Shown here: piece after piece, positions 41,932-52,742 of the stretch
Position numbering within the stretch: the stretch's first letter is position 1
Layout of the letters: every line of letters begins with the position of its first letter
NCBI GenBank assembly: GCA_015061465.1
Contig: SUWN01000001.1
Coordinates: forward strand, 1 to 64,000
Length of the DNA: 64,000 nt
Source: Treponema bryantii
Lineage (GTDB): Bacteria; Spirochaetota; Spirochaetia; Treponematales; Treponemataceae
Direction: 5' to 3'
The notes under the pieces: generated by a model
Seen by the model: only the letters and a program-made list of their open reading frames with translations
Told to the model about the DNA's origin: nothing
Database searches by the model: none
Position numbers and translations under genes: made by a program

Positions 41932-44900
41932 ATGAGTTTTAAACCAGTTAATCCAAAAGTTGATTTTCCAAAACAAGAAGAAGAAGTATTAAAATTTTGG
42001 GAAGATAACAAGATTTTTGAAAAATCATTGAGTCAGAGAGAAGGGGCAGAAGATTTTGTTTTTTATGATGGCCCTCCATTTGCTACAGGTTTACCACACT
42101 TTGGTCACTTAATTCCATCAACAATTAAAGATATTATTCCACGTTACCAAACAATGAAAGGCAAAAAAGTTGAACGTCGCTTTGGTTGGGACTGTCACGG
42201 ACTTCCTGTAGAAAACTTAATTGAAAAAGAATTAGGCTTAAATTCAAAACACGAAATTGAAGAATACGGAATTGCAAAATTCAACGATGCTTGTCGTGCT
42301 TCAGTTTTAAGATACACAGCTGAATGGGAAAAAACAGTTTCTCGCATGGGTCGTTGGGTAGACTTCAAAAATGACTACAAAACAATGAACCCAGAATTCA
42401 TGGAAAGTATTTGGTGGGTTGCAAAATCACTTTGGGACAAAGGTTTAATCTACGAAGGTCAATACATTCTTCCATATTGTCCACGCTGTTCTACAGTTTT
42501 GTCTACACACGAACTTGCACAAGGATACAAAGACGTAAACGACCCAGCAATTACAATTCGTTTTAAAATCACAAGAGCTCCAGCAAAAATAGATGATCCA
42601 GATATGGCAAATGGAAAAACATATTTCCTTGCTTGGACAACAACTCCATGGACTCTTCCTTCAAACTTAGGTCTTTGTATGGGGCCAGAAATTGATTATG
42701 TAAAAATCTTAGACAAAGCTAGTGGCGATTATTACATTTTAGCTCAAGCTCGTCTTTCAGCTTATTACAAATCAGAAGATGAATATGAAATTATTTACAC
42801 ACGCAAAGGTGCAGATTTTATTGGTGCAAAATACGAACCATTATTCCCATACTTTGCAGAATTAACAACAAATGAAGATGGTTCTGACGGTGCATTCCGT
42901 TTGTTCAATGCAGATTACGTTTCTACAGAAGATGGTACAGGTGTTGTTCACATTGCTCCAGCTTTTGGTGAAGACGATAGCAAAGTAATGAAAGATACAG
43001 GCGTTCCTTTTGTTCAACCAATTGACGCTGAATGTAAATATACAGCAGCAGTTTCTGATTACACAGGTCGTTTTGTAAAAGATTGTGATAAAGATATTAT
43101 GGACCGCCTTAAAAAAGAAGGAAAACTTGTAAAACGTGATCAAGTTTTACACTCTTATCCACATTGTTGGCGTTGTTCATCTCCATTAATTTATCGTGGT
43201 GTTGGTTCTTGGTTTGTAAAAGTTGCAGACCATCACGACAGACTTTTGCGTGCAAACAGCAAAATCAACTGGCAACCAAGTCACATTAAAGAAGGACGCT
43301 TTGGTAAGTGGCTTGCTGGAAGTAGAGACTGGGCAGTAAGCCGTAATCGCTACTGGGGAAACCCAATTCCAATTTGGCGCTGTGATAATCCAGACTGTAA
43401 AGACACAATTTGTGTAGGAAGTCGTCAAGAATTGGCAGATTTAAGTGGAACTTACCCAGAAGATTTACACAAACAATATGTAGACCAAATTACTTTCCCA
43501 TGTAAAAAATGTAACGGAACAATGAAACGTATTCCAGAAGTTTTTGACTGTTGGTTTGAAAGTGGTTCTATGCCTTATGCACAACAACATTATCCTTTTG
43601 AAAATAAAGAATATTTTGAAAAACACTTCCCAGCAAAATTCATTTCCGAAGGTTTGGACCAAACTCGTGGTTGGTTCTACACATTAACAGTTTTGGCAGC
43701 ACACTTGTTCGATAAACCTGCATTTGAAAACTGTGTTGTAAACGGAATTGTTTTGGCATCAGACGGAAGAAAAATGTCTAAATCATTACGCAACTACACA
43801 GACCCTGTAGAAGCAATTGATAGATTTGGTGCAGACGCAATTCGTCTTTTCTTAATGTATTCAACAGTTGTAAAAGCTGACGAAATTCGTTATTCAGACG
43901 AAGGTGTAAGAGACATCTTAAAATCAATTTTAATTCCTTTGTGGAACAGTTATTCATTCTTTGTAACTTACGCAAATATTGATAACGTTACACCAACAGG
44001 AAAACTTTTTGATAACGCTTTGCCTTCAAATCCACTTGATGCATGGCTTTTATCAATTTCTCAAAAACTCATTAAAGATGTTTCAGAAGCATTAGACGCT
44101 TACGATTTAAACAGTTCAATTGACCCAATTGTTAAATTTATTGACCAATTAAATAACTGGTACATTCGTCGTTCTCGCCGCCGTTTCTGGAAATCTGAAA
44201 ACGATTCTGACAAAACAGAAGCTTACGAAGCTCTTTACATTGCATTAAAAACTCTTTGTAAAGTTGCTGCTCCATTTGTTCCTTTTATTACAGAAGAAAT
44301 GTATCAAAACTTAAAAACTTCTGAAGATAAAGAATCTGTTCACTTGTGTGATTATCCAGAAGTAAACGAAAAATGGCTTAATCAAGAACTTGAATTCAAA
44401 ATGGCAACTGTTCAAAAAGCAGTTTCTATGGGACACAGTTTAAGAAATACATTCAACTTAAAAAATCGTCAGCCATTGGCAAGTGTTGCGTTAGTTACAA
44501 GAAACGCAGAAGAAAAACGCGTTCTTTCAGAAATGGAAGATTGTATTCGTGAAGAATTAAATGTTAAAAAAGTAATTTTCCACGAAAGAGAAGACGAACT
44601 TGTTGAATACAAAGCAAAAGCAAACTTCAAAGTGCTTGGAAAAGAACTTGGTCCTTTAATGAAAAAAGCTGCCGGAATTATTGCAGAACTTACTTCTGAA
44701 CAAATTGTTGCAATTTTGGAAGGAAACAAACTTTCTGTAGAAATTGAAGGAAAATCAGTTGAATTAGATTCAGAAAAAGTTCTTGTTGATCGCTTTGAAA
44801 AAGATGATTTGAAAGTTCTAAACGAAGGAACTCTTACAGTTGGACTTGATTCAAAAGTAACTGATGATTTGAAAAAAGAAGGTTATGTTCGCGATTTGAT

Positions 44901-45126
44901 TCGTGGTATTCAAAACCAACGTAAAGAAAGTGGTCTTAATGTAACAGATAGAATTAAATTAACAGTTGCAGGTGATGAAAAATTAAAATCTGCTTACTTG
45001 ATGTTTGTTGATTTTATTTGTAACGAGACACTTACTAGCGAAATTAATTGGGCAGATTCTTTACCAAATGCAGTAAAAGTTGATGCCGACGATAAAGAAT
45101 GGGGTATCGTTATTGAAAAAGCATAA
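41932..45126 (+). CDS. ileS: isoleucyl-tRNA synthetase (eukaryote-like type)
   Basis: 1064 aa. FYDGPPFATGLPHFGHL holds the HIGH motif (~49), WDCHGLPVE follows, and KMSKS is in DGRKMSKSLRNYTDP (~598). Cys pairs CPRC and CKKC suggest zinc sites. The long C-terminal part with an additional helical/beta region marks the eukaryote-like IleRS2 class, as known for other spirochaetes; that class is often mupirocin-insensitive (family knowledge). Followed without a gap by a lipoprotein gene. Confidence 0.96.
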   Translation: MSFKPVNPKVDFPKQEEEVLKFWEDNKIFEKSLSQREGAEDFVFYDGPPFATGLPHFGHLIPSTIKDIIPRYQTMKGKKVERRFGWDCHGLPVENLIEKELGLNSKHEIEEYGIAKFNDACRASVLRYTAEWEKTVSRMGRWVDFKNDYKTMNPEFMESIWWVAKSLWDKGLIYEGQYILPYCPRCSTVLSTHELAQGYKDVNDPAITIRFKITRAPAKIDDPDMANGKTYFLAWTTTPWTLPSNLGLCMGPEIDYVKILDKASGDYYILAQARLSAYYKSEDEYEIIYTRKGADFIGAKYEPLFPYFAELTTNEDGSDGAFRLFNADYVSTEDGTGVVHIAPAFGEDDSKVMKDTGVPFVQPIDAECKYTAAVSDYTGRFVKDCDKDIMDRLKKEGKLVKRDQVLHSYPHCWRCSSPLIYRGVGSWFVKVADHHDRLLRANSKINWQPSHIKEGRFGKWLAGSRDWAVSRNRYWGNPIPIWRCDNPDCKDTICVGSRQELADLSGTYPEDLHKQYVDQITFPCKKCNGTMKRIPEVFDCWFESGSMPYAQQHYPFENKEYFEKHFPAKFISEGLDQTRGWFYTLTVLAAHLFDKPAFENCVVNGIVLASDGRKMSKSLRNYTDPVEAIDRFGADAIRLFLMYSTVVKADEIRYSDEGVRDILKSILIPLWNSYSFFVTYANIDNVTPTGKLFDNALPSNPLDAWLLSISQKLIKDVSEALDAYDLNSSIDPIVKFIDQLNNWYIRRSRRRFWKSENDSDKTEAYEALYIALKTLCKVAAPFVPFITEEMYQNLKTSEDKESVHLCDYPEVNEKWLNQELEFKMATVQKAVSMGHSLRNTFNLKNRQPLASVALVTRNAEEKRVLSEMEDCIREELNVKKVIFHEREDELVEYKAKANFKVLGKELGPLMKKAAGIIAELTSEQIVAILEGNKLSVEIEGKSVELDSEKVLVDRFEKDDLKVLNEGTLTVGLDSKVTDDLKKEGYVRDLIRGIQNQRKESGLNVTDRIKLTVAGDEKLKSAYLMFVDFICNETLTSEINWADSLPNAVKVDADDKEWGIVIEKA

Positions 45127-46009
45127 TTTAATTTTTGTTTTTTCTTTATTTCTCATTACAACAGTTGTTTGTAGTTGTAAATCAACTCCAACTTCTGTTG
45201 TTGTGAATCCTCTTGATTTGCTTGACGAAAACAGTGCTTTTTATATTGCAGTTCCTTCTCAAGCAGATCCTGAGTTGGGGATTCGCGTAATTCAAAATAA
45301 TATTCCAAATCTAACTGAACAAGATGCAAAAAAGATTTTTGAAAGAATAAATAAAATCTATGCGGGAATAACTAGAACAAAACGAACAACTGAAATTCAA
45401 GCAGTTGCAGACGGAAATATTCCTGTAAAATATATGCCAAAAATTCTTTCTAGCAAAAATGGTTGGAAAAACGTTACCTATTCACCAAATAATTCTTCTG
45501 ATGAATATAAAGTTTATATGTACAATCAAATGGATTTGGCTTTTCCTTCAAATAATATTGCATGTTTTGGCAGAGATATTTATTCAGTTATCGATAAATA
45601 CGATTATATAAAAAAATCATCAAATTCTTTGGAAGAACAAACTTCTTTACAAAATTATTCTTCATTGCCACAACATTTGTATTCTTGGCTAGAAGGTGCA
45701 GAAAATGAAATCCGTTTTTATGCTGTAAAACCTCAATCTTTTTTGACAATTCTTACAGGTTCAAATCTAGATTTAAAATTATTTGATGTGCAAGGCGCAT
45801 TTTTTACAGATGTGAATTTTCCTTCTCAATATATTTTGGATATAACATTCAATTTTAAAAATTCCAAATATCTAAAAGCTGGAAAAACTTTATTGACGCT
45901 TGCATTTGGATTAACTGATTCACAAAGTATTACAATAAATGATAATTCTTTGGAAATAAAAGGCATAAAAATTAGCAAAGAGCAATTATATAAACTTTTA
46001 ATTTTATAA
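45113..46009 (+). CDS. lipoprotein of unknown function
   Basis: 298 aa if translation starts at TTG 45113, which has GGGGT upstream and gives the signal peptide [20 protein letters not shown] with the lipobox Cys before KST. The ORF start at 45080 lies well inside ileS. No domain is recognised; the beginning of the mature part ([19 protein letters not shown]) recalls proteins with periplasmic beta structure. It overlaps ileS by 14 nt and precedes the PRTase gene by 14 bp, so it belongs to the ileS operon. Confidence 0.7.
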   Translation: MKKHNLIFVFSLFLITTVVCSCKSTPTSVVVNPLDLLDENSAFYIAVPSQADPELGIRVIQNNIPNLTEQDAKKIFERINKIYAGITRTKRTTEIQAVADGNIPVKYMPKILSSKNGWKNVTYSPNNSSDEYKVYMYNQMDLAFPSNNIACFGRDIYSVIDKYDYIKKSSNSLEEQTSLQNYSSLPQHLYSWLEGAENEIRFYAVKPQSFLTILTGSNLDLKLFDVQGAFFTDVNFPSQYILDITFNFKNSKYLKAGKTLLTLAFGLTDSQSITINDNSLEIKGIKISKEQLYKLLIL

Positions 46010-46023
46010 ACATGGAGATTCCT

Positions 46024-47058
46024 ATGGCAAATGACAAAATTATCTTAAAAGCAGAAGATTTGGACGGTTATCTTACAAACGAAGATTTGAATGATTTAAA
46101 ACACATGGATGAATTGTTCAAAGAAACTATGAAATCTTTTGAACCAAAAAATGAAGAAAAAATCATTCAAGGTTATGATTTGATGGGCCACGAAATGCAA
46201 AAGATTTGCGAAAAACATCCAAACATAAAAGTATATTCTTTTGTTACAGAAGAAACTGCTCATGCTGAAGCGAGTAGAGTAATTGCAAAATTAAGAGACA
46301 TAAACACAGACCATCAGGAATTTTTGTATTACAGCCAACGTGCATACGAAATGCTTTTTAGAATGGCTTATATAAACCAACATACAGATAAAAAAGGGCA
46401 TTTAGTTGTTCAAACTCCTGTTACATTCCCTATACAAAATTACGCAGTTCACAAAATTCCAGATATTGACCACAAAATTGAAAATACAGTTATGTGTGTT
46501 ATGCTTCGTGGTGCTCTTTTGCCAAGTATGATTATGTCAAAAGAAATTGAAGAATATTCTTCTCATGCTTATAAAACTCCATTTGCATTATTTAAAATCA
46601 GTAGAAACGATTCTAAAAACGAAAATGATATGGAATATATTTTGGACTTAAAAAAATCTTTCTTTAACTTACAAGAACTTGACGGAAAAGATTTGATTTT
46701 TGCAGATCCAATGAATGCAACTGGTGGTTCTTTAGTTACTGTTGTAAAATATTTGCAAGAACAAGGAATTAATCCAAAATCTATAGCATTCTTTAATACA
46801 ATCTCTACATTAAAAGGAAGTATTCGTGTAACAAGAGCGTTAAAAAATTGTACATGTTATACACTTTGGCTTGACCCTGTAATGAACGAAAAAGCATATA
46901 TTATGCCAGGTCTAGGTGATGCAGGTGACAGATTAAATGGTTGTGATACAAAAGAAACTCCAAGAAATATTATTCAACTTATTGCAGATTATGGTCATAA
47001 TATTTCTGGACTTTATAAATCACAATTAAACGAAATTGAACGAATTGTTTTAGGATAA
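46024..47058 (+). CDS. upp: uracil phosphoribosyltransferase-like protein with N-terminal extension
   Basis: 344 aa from ATG 46024. GGAG at 46014-46017 precedes it and overlaps the ORF start at 46012. Residues ~120-344 are UPRT-like: [17 protein letters not shown]-loop [16 protein letters not shown] and the uracil site [19 protein letters not shown]. The ~110-residue N-terminal part is helical, without recognised family, and is not found in standard ~210-residue UPRTs. Uracil salvage to UMP is the likely activity. Confidence 0.82.
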   Translation: MANDKIILKAEDLDGYLTNEDLNDLKHMDELFKETMKSFEPKNEEKIIQGYDLMGHEMQKICEKHPNIKVYSFVTEETAHAEASRVIAKLRDINTDHQEFLYYSQRAYEMLFRMAYINQHTDKKGHLVVQTPVTFPIQNYAVHKIPDIDHKIENTVMCVMLRGALLPSMIMSKEIEEYSSHAYKTPFALFKISRNDSKNENDMEYILDLKKSFFNLQELDGKDLIFADPMNATGGSLVTVVKYLQEQGINPKSIAFFNTISTLKGSIRVTRALKNCTCYTLWLDPVMNEKAYIMPGLGDAGDRLNGCDTKETPRNIIQLIADYGHNISGLYKSQLNEIERIVLG

Positions 47059-47069
47059 TTTGATTTTTT

Positions 47070-47711
47070 ATGAAAAAAGTTTTTGTATTGATTTCAGTGT
47101 TTTTTCTATTTTTCTCGTGTACTTCCAAAAATATTATTCCGGGAGCAAAGCAACTAGAAATAGATAATATTTATAACGAATATATCAACATTGCAGATAC
47201 ATATTTTTCTTTGGAAAAATTTGATAAAGCGGCGGAATATTACAAACTTGGTTTGCCAAAAGCTGATTCATATTGGACTGTTTATTATAAACTTGCAAAA
47301 TGCTACGCTTTGCAATCTAAGTGGTCCGACGCTTTACCAATGTTCCAAGAATTATTGGAACGAGATGAAGAAAATTTATCACTAAAATCTTCTGTTGCAT
47401 ACATTTACGCTATGAGCGGAAATTCTGAAAAAGCAAAACAAATATATTCTGAATTAATTGAAATTAATCCTGAAAATTCATCATTTTTAGAAAATTATAT
47501 TGCTGTTCTCTTGCTAGAAGAAAATATTGACGAATCGACTGCTCAATTAGAAAAATTAAAGGAACAATTTCCTGAGAACTCAAATATAGATAAGATTCAA
47601 AAACATATTGATTCGTTGTTAAAGAAACAAAATGAAGGCAAAGAATCAGAAGCTTCAATTATAAGTGAAGATAAACAAACTGAAGACGAATCAATAAAAC
47701 CTGAAAATTAA
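47070..47711 (+). CDS. TPR lipoprotein
   Basis: 213 aa with signal peptide and lipobox (FFLFFSC). At least three tetratricopeptide repeats (EYINIADTYFSLEKFDKAAE, YKLAKCYALQSKWSDALPMF, AYIYAMSGNSEKAKQIYSEL) suggest a scaffold role in the envelope. The tail is Glu/Ser/Lys-rich. Convergent with the GGDEF-like gene (4-bp overlap). Confidence 0.85.
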   Translation: MKKVFVLISVFFLFFSCTSKNIIPGAKQLEIDNIYNEYINIADTYFSLEKFDKAAEYYKLGLPKADSYWTVYYKLAKCYALQSKWSDALPMFQELLERDEENLSLKSSVAYIYAMSGNSEKAKQIYSELIEINPENSSFLENYIAVLLLEENIDESTAQLEKLKEQFPENSNIDKIQKHIDSLLKKQNEGKESEASIISEDKQTEDESIKPEN

Positions 47712-48925
47712 TTAGTTTCAATAAATTTTCTGTATTTTGTATTATCAACCCTAAATGCAATAATTGGCGATGATTCATCAGCTTCCGCACGTTTTAGAGC
47801 TTCATCTGCTTCTTTTAAAAGTCGTTGAGCTCCAACCATTCTTACCGAGCGGGAAGTGATTCCTATAGAACATTTTCCGCCTGCATTTTTTATTTTAGAT
47901 GATAAATCAACATGAATTTTGTCTGCAAAAGCAAGGGCTTCATCTACGTTCATGCTAAGTTTTATACACAAAATACAATCATCCTTATATTCAAAAAGCA
48001 AATCTTTGAATTGAAATAAAATCGAAAGATAATCACATAAATCTCGGAATAACTCGTCTGAGCGTGAAATATTTTGTAATTTTATTATAAAAACAGATAA
48101 ATCGATTTCTGATGAAATTGCACGTTTTAATTCATTTTCCAATCTTGTATTTATATACGATTCCCAACCCAAGCCTGTATTTGGCGAAAATAATCCCATT
48201 GGATTTTCTGTTTCTGGAACATTAATTTCCATAGGTTTTTCGTCTTGATTTGGAAGAGGAAGTTCTTCTTCAAGTTCAAATTTTTCTTCTTCAAAGTCTA
48301 AATTTTCATCCGAAATATTTAGTTCTTCAGTGGAATTTTCCTCAAAAGATTCTGATTCTTCAATAGAAAAAGATAAATCAATATCATCTATAGATTTTAA
48401 ATCATCATCGCTCGAATCCATTTTTTCGTCAGAATCTTTTGAATCTTTATTAGAAATGGAAATTATTAAAATGATTGTTATTAGTGTTGCAATCAAAATA
48501 ATTAAAAATGAAACTTTTGCGGCATTAAAAATTTGAATAGGCCTGATTATATATAGATTTCCAATTATGTAATAAAAATTTTCATCGATTCTAAATGATT
48601 CTGAAAAATTTTTAAGAAGTTTTGAAGTAGAAGTTTCAGGTGTAATTCCATCTGGATATGAAAAAATTATTTTGCCATTCACTTTTATTTGAAGCGTAGA
48701 AAAATCATTTAAGTCACCAATTGCTTTTGTCATTTTTTGCGAAAAATCTTTTGGATTTTCCTGCACAATTTTTTTTACAGAAGAAGTCATGAAATCAATT
48801 CTGCGTTGTGTTCTTGCTTTTCCAATAGAATATTCTGAAAACAAATTGATGCCGAACAAAGAAAGTGCAACTAAAAAAACAAAAGAAATAAAAATAGAAT
48901 AACCTAAAACAAATTTATTTTTCAT
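47708..48925 (-). CDS. two-helix membrane protein with degenerate GGDEF domain
   Basis: 405 aa. Membrane helices (~7-27 and ~136-155) bracket an extracytoplasmic sensor-like domain of ~105 residues. A long acidic linker (~165-245) follows, then a GGDEF-like fold recognised by SIGITSRSVRMVGAQRLL and KEADEALKRAEAD. The GG(D/E)EF loop position reads LFEYKDDCILCI, so cyclic-di-GMP synthesis is unlikely. Overlaps the upstream Maf-like gene by 4 nt. A regulatory or structural role is inferred. Confidence 0.7.
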   Translation of the reverse strand: MKNKFVLGYSIFISFVFLVALSLFGINLFSEYSIGKARTQRRIDFMTSSVKKIVQENPKDFSQKMTKAIGDLNDFSTLQIKVNGKIIFSYPDGITPETSTSKLLKNFSESFRIDENFYYIIGNLYIIRPIQIFNAAKVSFLIILIATLITIILIISISNKDSKDSDEKMDSSDDDLKSIDDIDLSFSIEESESFEENSTEELNISDENLDFEEEKFELEEELPLPNQDEKPMEINVPETENPMGLFSPNTGLGWESYINTRLENELKRAISSEIDLSVFIIKLQNISRSDELFRDLCDYLSILFQFKDLLFEYKDDCILCIKLSMNVDEALAFADKIHVDLSSKIKNAGGKCSIGITSRSVRMVGAQRLLKEADEALKRAEADESSPIIAFRVDNTKYRKFIETN

Positions 48926-50424
48926 ACTTTATTATTATATCTTACAATTGATGAGAGCGCAAGTTTTTGTAATTTTTCAAAATCATTTATATTTGTATTT
49001 TTTCGAAGCCAAGCAATGTATGGCAAAAAAATTAATTGTTCGTTCTCTAAAAAAAACTTTTTTTCTAACAAATCATTCATAAAAAAATCAAAATTTACAT
49101 TGTTTTCTATATTTTCAATTTTTATTTTCGGTGAATTTGTGTTTTTTACAAAATAAACATCGTTTTTCAAATTAAAAGTTGTTTTTTCATTTATTAAATA
49201 TTCTTCCATAGATGATTTGTACGATTCTAAAACTTCAGTTGTGTATTTTTTTTGTGAAATCTTTTTTAATTCTGTACGGAACATTAAAGAAACGAATTTT
49301 TTTTCTGAAGAATTAATTTTGTTTTGAATTTTACCAAATTCTTTATCTAAATAAGTTCCTTTTGTGTATGGTTTTCCATTTGTATAAGAGAAATCTGCTC
49401 CATAAATTTGAATATTTTGAAAACCTAGTTTTATAGCAAAATCTAAAGCTGCAATTGTTACAGTTCCGCTGCCAGTTTGTAAAGAAATGAATGATGAAGG
49501 AAAAAAGGATTTTATATATTCGCAAAGTGGGTGAGCAGAAACTGAAAAAAGAATTTTTTTAGAAATTTCATAAACTTTTTTTACAGCTGAAGAATTTGCG
49601 CATAAATCAAAAATAAAAATAGAATCTTTTAATAAATCTTTGTTTTTTAACAAAAAATGTGTTGAAGAAACTAATTGCCCGTCAATCGAAAAAATCGCAT
49701 CTGGTATAATTCCGCATTTTATTAAAGAAGACATTGCTGTATCCGTTGAAATTACAAAATACAAATTTCTATTATTTAAAAGTTCATTTTTTGTTTTATC
49801 CAAAGATGGACCTGCCGCAACAATAACAGCAGTTTTATCTAAAGGAATTTTTATATCAGAAAAATCATTTTTATTTTGTGAAAATAATTTTAGGTTTGTA
49901 AATATATTGTGTTGCCAAATTTTTCCAAAATGACTTTGCACAGAAAAATCCGCAGAAATTTTCTTTAGAGCAAGTGATAAATCATTTTTGATTTGTAAAA
50001 TATCTTCTTTATTTTCTTGAATCCAGGCTCTTTGTTCAATAATTCGTAAATCCCCGTGAACAGAAGGAATATAAGAATTTAACAATACTTGAATTAATTT
50101 TTCTGAGGAAAAAAATAAACAGTTTGAACTTTGTTTTAATTCTTGAAAAATTTTTAATTGGCTTAAAAAATTTAAATCACATTCTTTTTTTTCCATCGCT
50201 AAGATTTTTGCATCTGGAAATTTTTCGTTTAATTTTTTTATTAGAATGCCACTTCCAATTCCTAAAACTAAAAAAATTTTATAAGTATTTGAAATTTCTG
50301 CAATAATTTTTTCTGCTTCTCTTTCTGGAAAATATCTTGAATCAACAGAACGACCGCTTTTAAAAAGAGGAACTTGAATATTTGATTTACTTAAAATTAT
50401 TGATTCATAAATTGAATTATTCAT
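48922..50424 (-). CDS. DUF115 / motility-associated factor (Maf)-type glycosyltransferase-like protein
   Basis: 500 aa. The central DUF115 core is visible: AVIVAAGPSLDKTKNELL (~205), PDAIFSIDGQLVSSTHFL and TGSGTVTIAALDFAIKLGF with IQIYGADFSYTNGKPY. The family includes Maf proteins that glycosylate flagellin in other bacteria, and 6-hydroxymethylpterin kinases in archaea. It is paired in tandem with a diverged paralogue (8-nt overlap). Flagellin glycosylation is a reasonable but unproven role. Confidence 0.8.
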   Translation of the reverse strand: MNNSIYESIILSKSNIQVPLFKSGRSVDSRYFPEREAEKIIAEISNTYKIFLVLGIGSGILIKKLNEKFPDAKILAMEKKECDLNFLSQLKIFQELKQSSNCLFFSSEKLIQVLLNSYIPSVHGDLRIIEQRAWIQENKEDILQIKNDLSLALKKISADFSVQSHFGKIWQHNIFTNLKLFSQNKNDFSDIKIPLDKTAVIVAAGPSLDKTKNELLNNRNLYFVISTDTAMSSLIKCGIIPDAIFSIDGQLVSSTHFLLKNKDLLKDSIFIFDLCANSSAVKKVYEISKKILFSVSAHPLCEYIKSFFPSSFISLQTGSGTVTIAALDFAIKLGFQNIQIYGADFSYTNGKPYTKGTYLDKEFGKIQNKINSSEKKFVSLMFRTELKKISQKKYTTEVLESYKSSMEEYLINEKTTFNLKNDVYFVKNTNSPKIKIENIENNVNFDFFMNDLLEKKFFLENEQLIFLPYIAWLRKNTNINDFEKLQKLALSSIVRYNNKV

Positions 50425-51898
50425 TAAATATTTTTTCCATTTTGTAAGTTAGATTTTTTAATTTATCGTTAATTTTTTTGTAAACTTCAGTTTTTTCTTC
50501 GCTAGTTACTGCGTGATTTAATAAAACAAAATCCATTGGAAATAATTGTTTTTGAACTTCCGATTTTTCTAATTCATTTAACAAAAATTCTTTTGCTTTA
50601 CATAAATTATTGCTTTGTTTTTCATTTATTAAAGTGAATTGAGTTTCTTTTTGAATTGGTAAAAAATCAATTTTCATAAATTCATTACTAGTTATGTCTG
50701 TAATTTCTCCCAAAGATTTATTTTCTTTTGAGTCCATAATTCTAAAAATTTTATTTTTGCATTTGTATGAATTAAACCATTGTCTGTAAATTTCTAAAGC
50801 TTGTGAAGAATGTTCACTTTTTGCAATTCTAAGCTCTTTTGGTTTTATTCTGTTGTCAAATAATGAATTGTTTATTTCTAAAATATTTGGCTGAATGTGC
50901 TGGAATCCTTTTGTTGATTGTAAATCAAGTCCAGCAAAATAAATTGATGAACTAAAATGTTCTTCCGCAAATTCTAAAGCTGTTCCACTTACAGTTCCAT
51001 TTCGTTTTGCTAAAACTACAGGATAATTTATGTGATTCAGAAGTTTTGTACAAATTCCATCGCTATAAATTAAAGGAATTATTTTTTGTGATTTTAAAAT
51101 TTTTTTGCTACAAAATCCTTCTACTGAAATTGCAAGATTAATTTTTTCTTTGTAAATCTGTAATGGTTTTAAATGTTCGCCAGCCCAAAATCCTCCGTCT
51201 GTAGAAAAACACAAATCAGGAATTATTTGATTTTTTAATAAAACATTTATCGCAGACGAGAGGGCAATTATAAAAAAATTATTTTGATTTGTTTTTATAA
51301 ATTCCAAAATATTTTTAAGACTAGGACCTGAAGCAATAATTAAAACTGGCAATTTGGGATTTAGGTTTGTTGAATAAATATTTTTCGCATATTTTATAAA
51401 ATTACATGTATTTATAAGCCATTTTTTTTCAAAAACTTGTCTTGTAATCAACAAAGTTTTGCTTTTTTCCAAAATATTCTTAAAAATTTTCCAACAATTA
51501 TTTATTTGTTCACCAAAGATTTTGTTTATTGAATTCCATTCTAAAAGTAGGGTAGAAAGTAATTTTTCTTCGCCTAAATAATTGAACAAAAGATTTTCCA
51601 AATTATTTTCATTTTCTTCATAATTTATTACAAAATCCCAACCTTCGTTATAAGCAAAAAAAGAATTACAAAATCTGATACAAATCAATTTTGAATTTGG
51701 AAATCTTTTTTTTAAGAAAGGCAAAATATACGAAAGGCCAGGTTCCAAAATAATCAATGCTTCTAGTTCAAAAGAAACATTGATATTTTGAACAAATCGT
51801 TCCGCTTCTTTTATTGGCGAGTAAGTTGAATGAATAAACTGATTTTGAATTGATACAGTTTTGTTTCCGTCTTTTGAATCAGCAAAACAAACTGTCAA
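50417..51898 (-). CDS. DUF115 / Maf-type glycosyltransferase-like protein, second paralogue
   Basis: 493 aa. VLIIASGPSLKNILEFIK (~190), PDLCFSTDGGFWAGEHLKPL and GTVSGTALEFAEEHFSSSIY with FAGLDLQSTKGFQHIQP parallel the adjacent DUF115 protein. Overall similarity is low, so the pair is an old duplication. It starts 1 bp after the unknown gene upstream; all genes from 55789 to 47708 overlap or abut, indicating one operon. Confidence 0.78.
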   Translation of the reverse strand: MTVCFADSKDGNKTVSIQNQFIHSTYSPIKEAERFVQNINVSFELEALIILEPGLSYILPFLKKRFPNSKLICIRFCNSFFAYNEGWDFVINYEENENNLENLLFNYLGEEKLLSTLLLEWNSINKIFGEQINNCWKIFKNILEKSKTLLITRQVFEKKWLINTCNFIKYAKNIYSTNLNPKLPVLIIASGPSLKNILEFIKTNQNNFFIIALSSAINVLLKNQIIPDLCFSTDGGFWAGEHLKPLQIYKEKINLAISVEGFCSKKILKSQKIIPLIYSDGICTKLLNHINYPVVLAKRNGTVSGTALEFAEEHFSSSIYFAGLDLQSTKGFQHIQPNILEINNSLFDNRIKPKELRIAKSEHSSQALEIYRQWFNSYKCKNKIFRIMDSKENKSLGEITDITSNEFMKIDFLPIQKETQFTLINEKQSNNLCKAKEFLLNELEKSEVQKQLFPMDFVLLNHAVTSEEKTEVYKKINDKLKNLTYKMEKIFNE

Positions 51899-51899
51899 A

Positions 51900-52742
51900 T
51901 TAGTCCACCTTCAAAAATGACGATGCATCAGAAAATGATTTTGAAATTCCTTCAGAAGAAATTTCCATATATTCAGAAAAATTTTCTATTACATTTTCAA
52001 TATTTAAAAGCAAATGTGTTTTTAATAACTCTAAATTTATTTCTTTTTTAGATGCAACTAAAACTTTTACATTAGAATTATCATCCATAAGAACAATATT
52101 TGGATAAGAAAAATATTGTTGTAATCTACCAAAAAGTTCAGAAATTAAAGATGATTTTAAAAGTGAAATAAATGAAGTGTTATCAACATTTTTTTCAATA
52201 TACATTGAAATTGGTTTTAAAATATCTATTTTGTATTTAAAAAATGAAAGTTTGTAATCATTATCTAATAAAGATAAATCAAATTTTGCAGAATATTCAC
52301 ACAAAGTAGGTAAGTCATTTGAAATTGAAGTCAATTCAGTTTGTTCAAATTTATGAACAGAAGGAATCATTAAAATTTGATTTTGAGAATACCAAACATA
52401 CAAATAATCAAAAGAATCTTTTAGTTCAAAAGAAAAAAATTGATAGAATTGTTTAATTTTTGCATCTTTTTTATCAAAGAAATGCCAACCTTCTTTTTCA
52501 ATTGAGCCTGCCCAAAAACTTTGTGTTGACACAGAATTGATAATTGATTTTCCATCAAATCCAATACTTTTAGAAATGTAAAACAAATTTTCATATTTCA
52601 AAAAAATTGCACAGAATTTTAGAGAATATTTTTTTGTAAATTCAAAAAAATCCAACTCAGTTTTTTTATTTAAAATTGACAGTGTCTTTTTTAATAAACC
52701 TTCTGGGTTGGATTTTTGAAAACTACCAATAGGTGATTCCAT
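51900..52742 (-). CDS. conserved-looking protein of unknown function
   Basis: 280 aa without signal peptide, membrane helix or recognised domain. It is rich in Phe, Ser and Lys, with alternating hydrophobic segments (FDYLYVWYSQNQILMIPSVH). The start overlaps the acidic-protein stop by 1 nt, so the two are translationally coupled. Its place between the acidic repeat protein and the Maf-type pair suggests a shared process, which I cannot name. Confidence 0.65.
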   Translation of the reverse strand: MESPIGSFQKSNPEGLLKKTLSILNKKTELDFFEFTKKYSLKFCAIFLKYENLFYISKSIGFDGKSIINSVSTQSFWAGSIEKEGWHFFDKKDAKIKQFYQFFSFELKDSFDYLYVWYSQNQILMIPSVHKFEQTELTSISNDLPTLCEYSAKFDLSLLDNDYKLSFFKYKIDILKPISMYIEKNVDNTSFISLLKSSLISELFGRLQQYFSYPNIVLMDDNSNVKVLVASKKEINLELLKTHLLLNIENVIENFSEYMEISSEGISKSFSDASSFLKVD

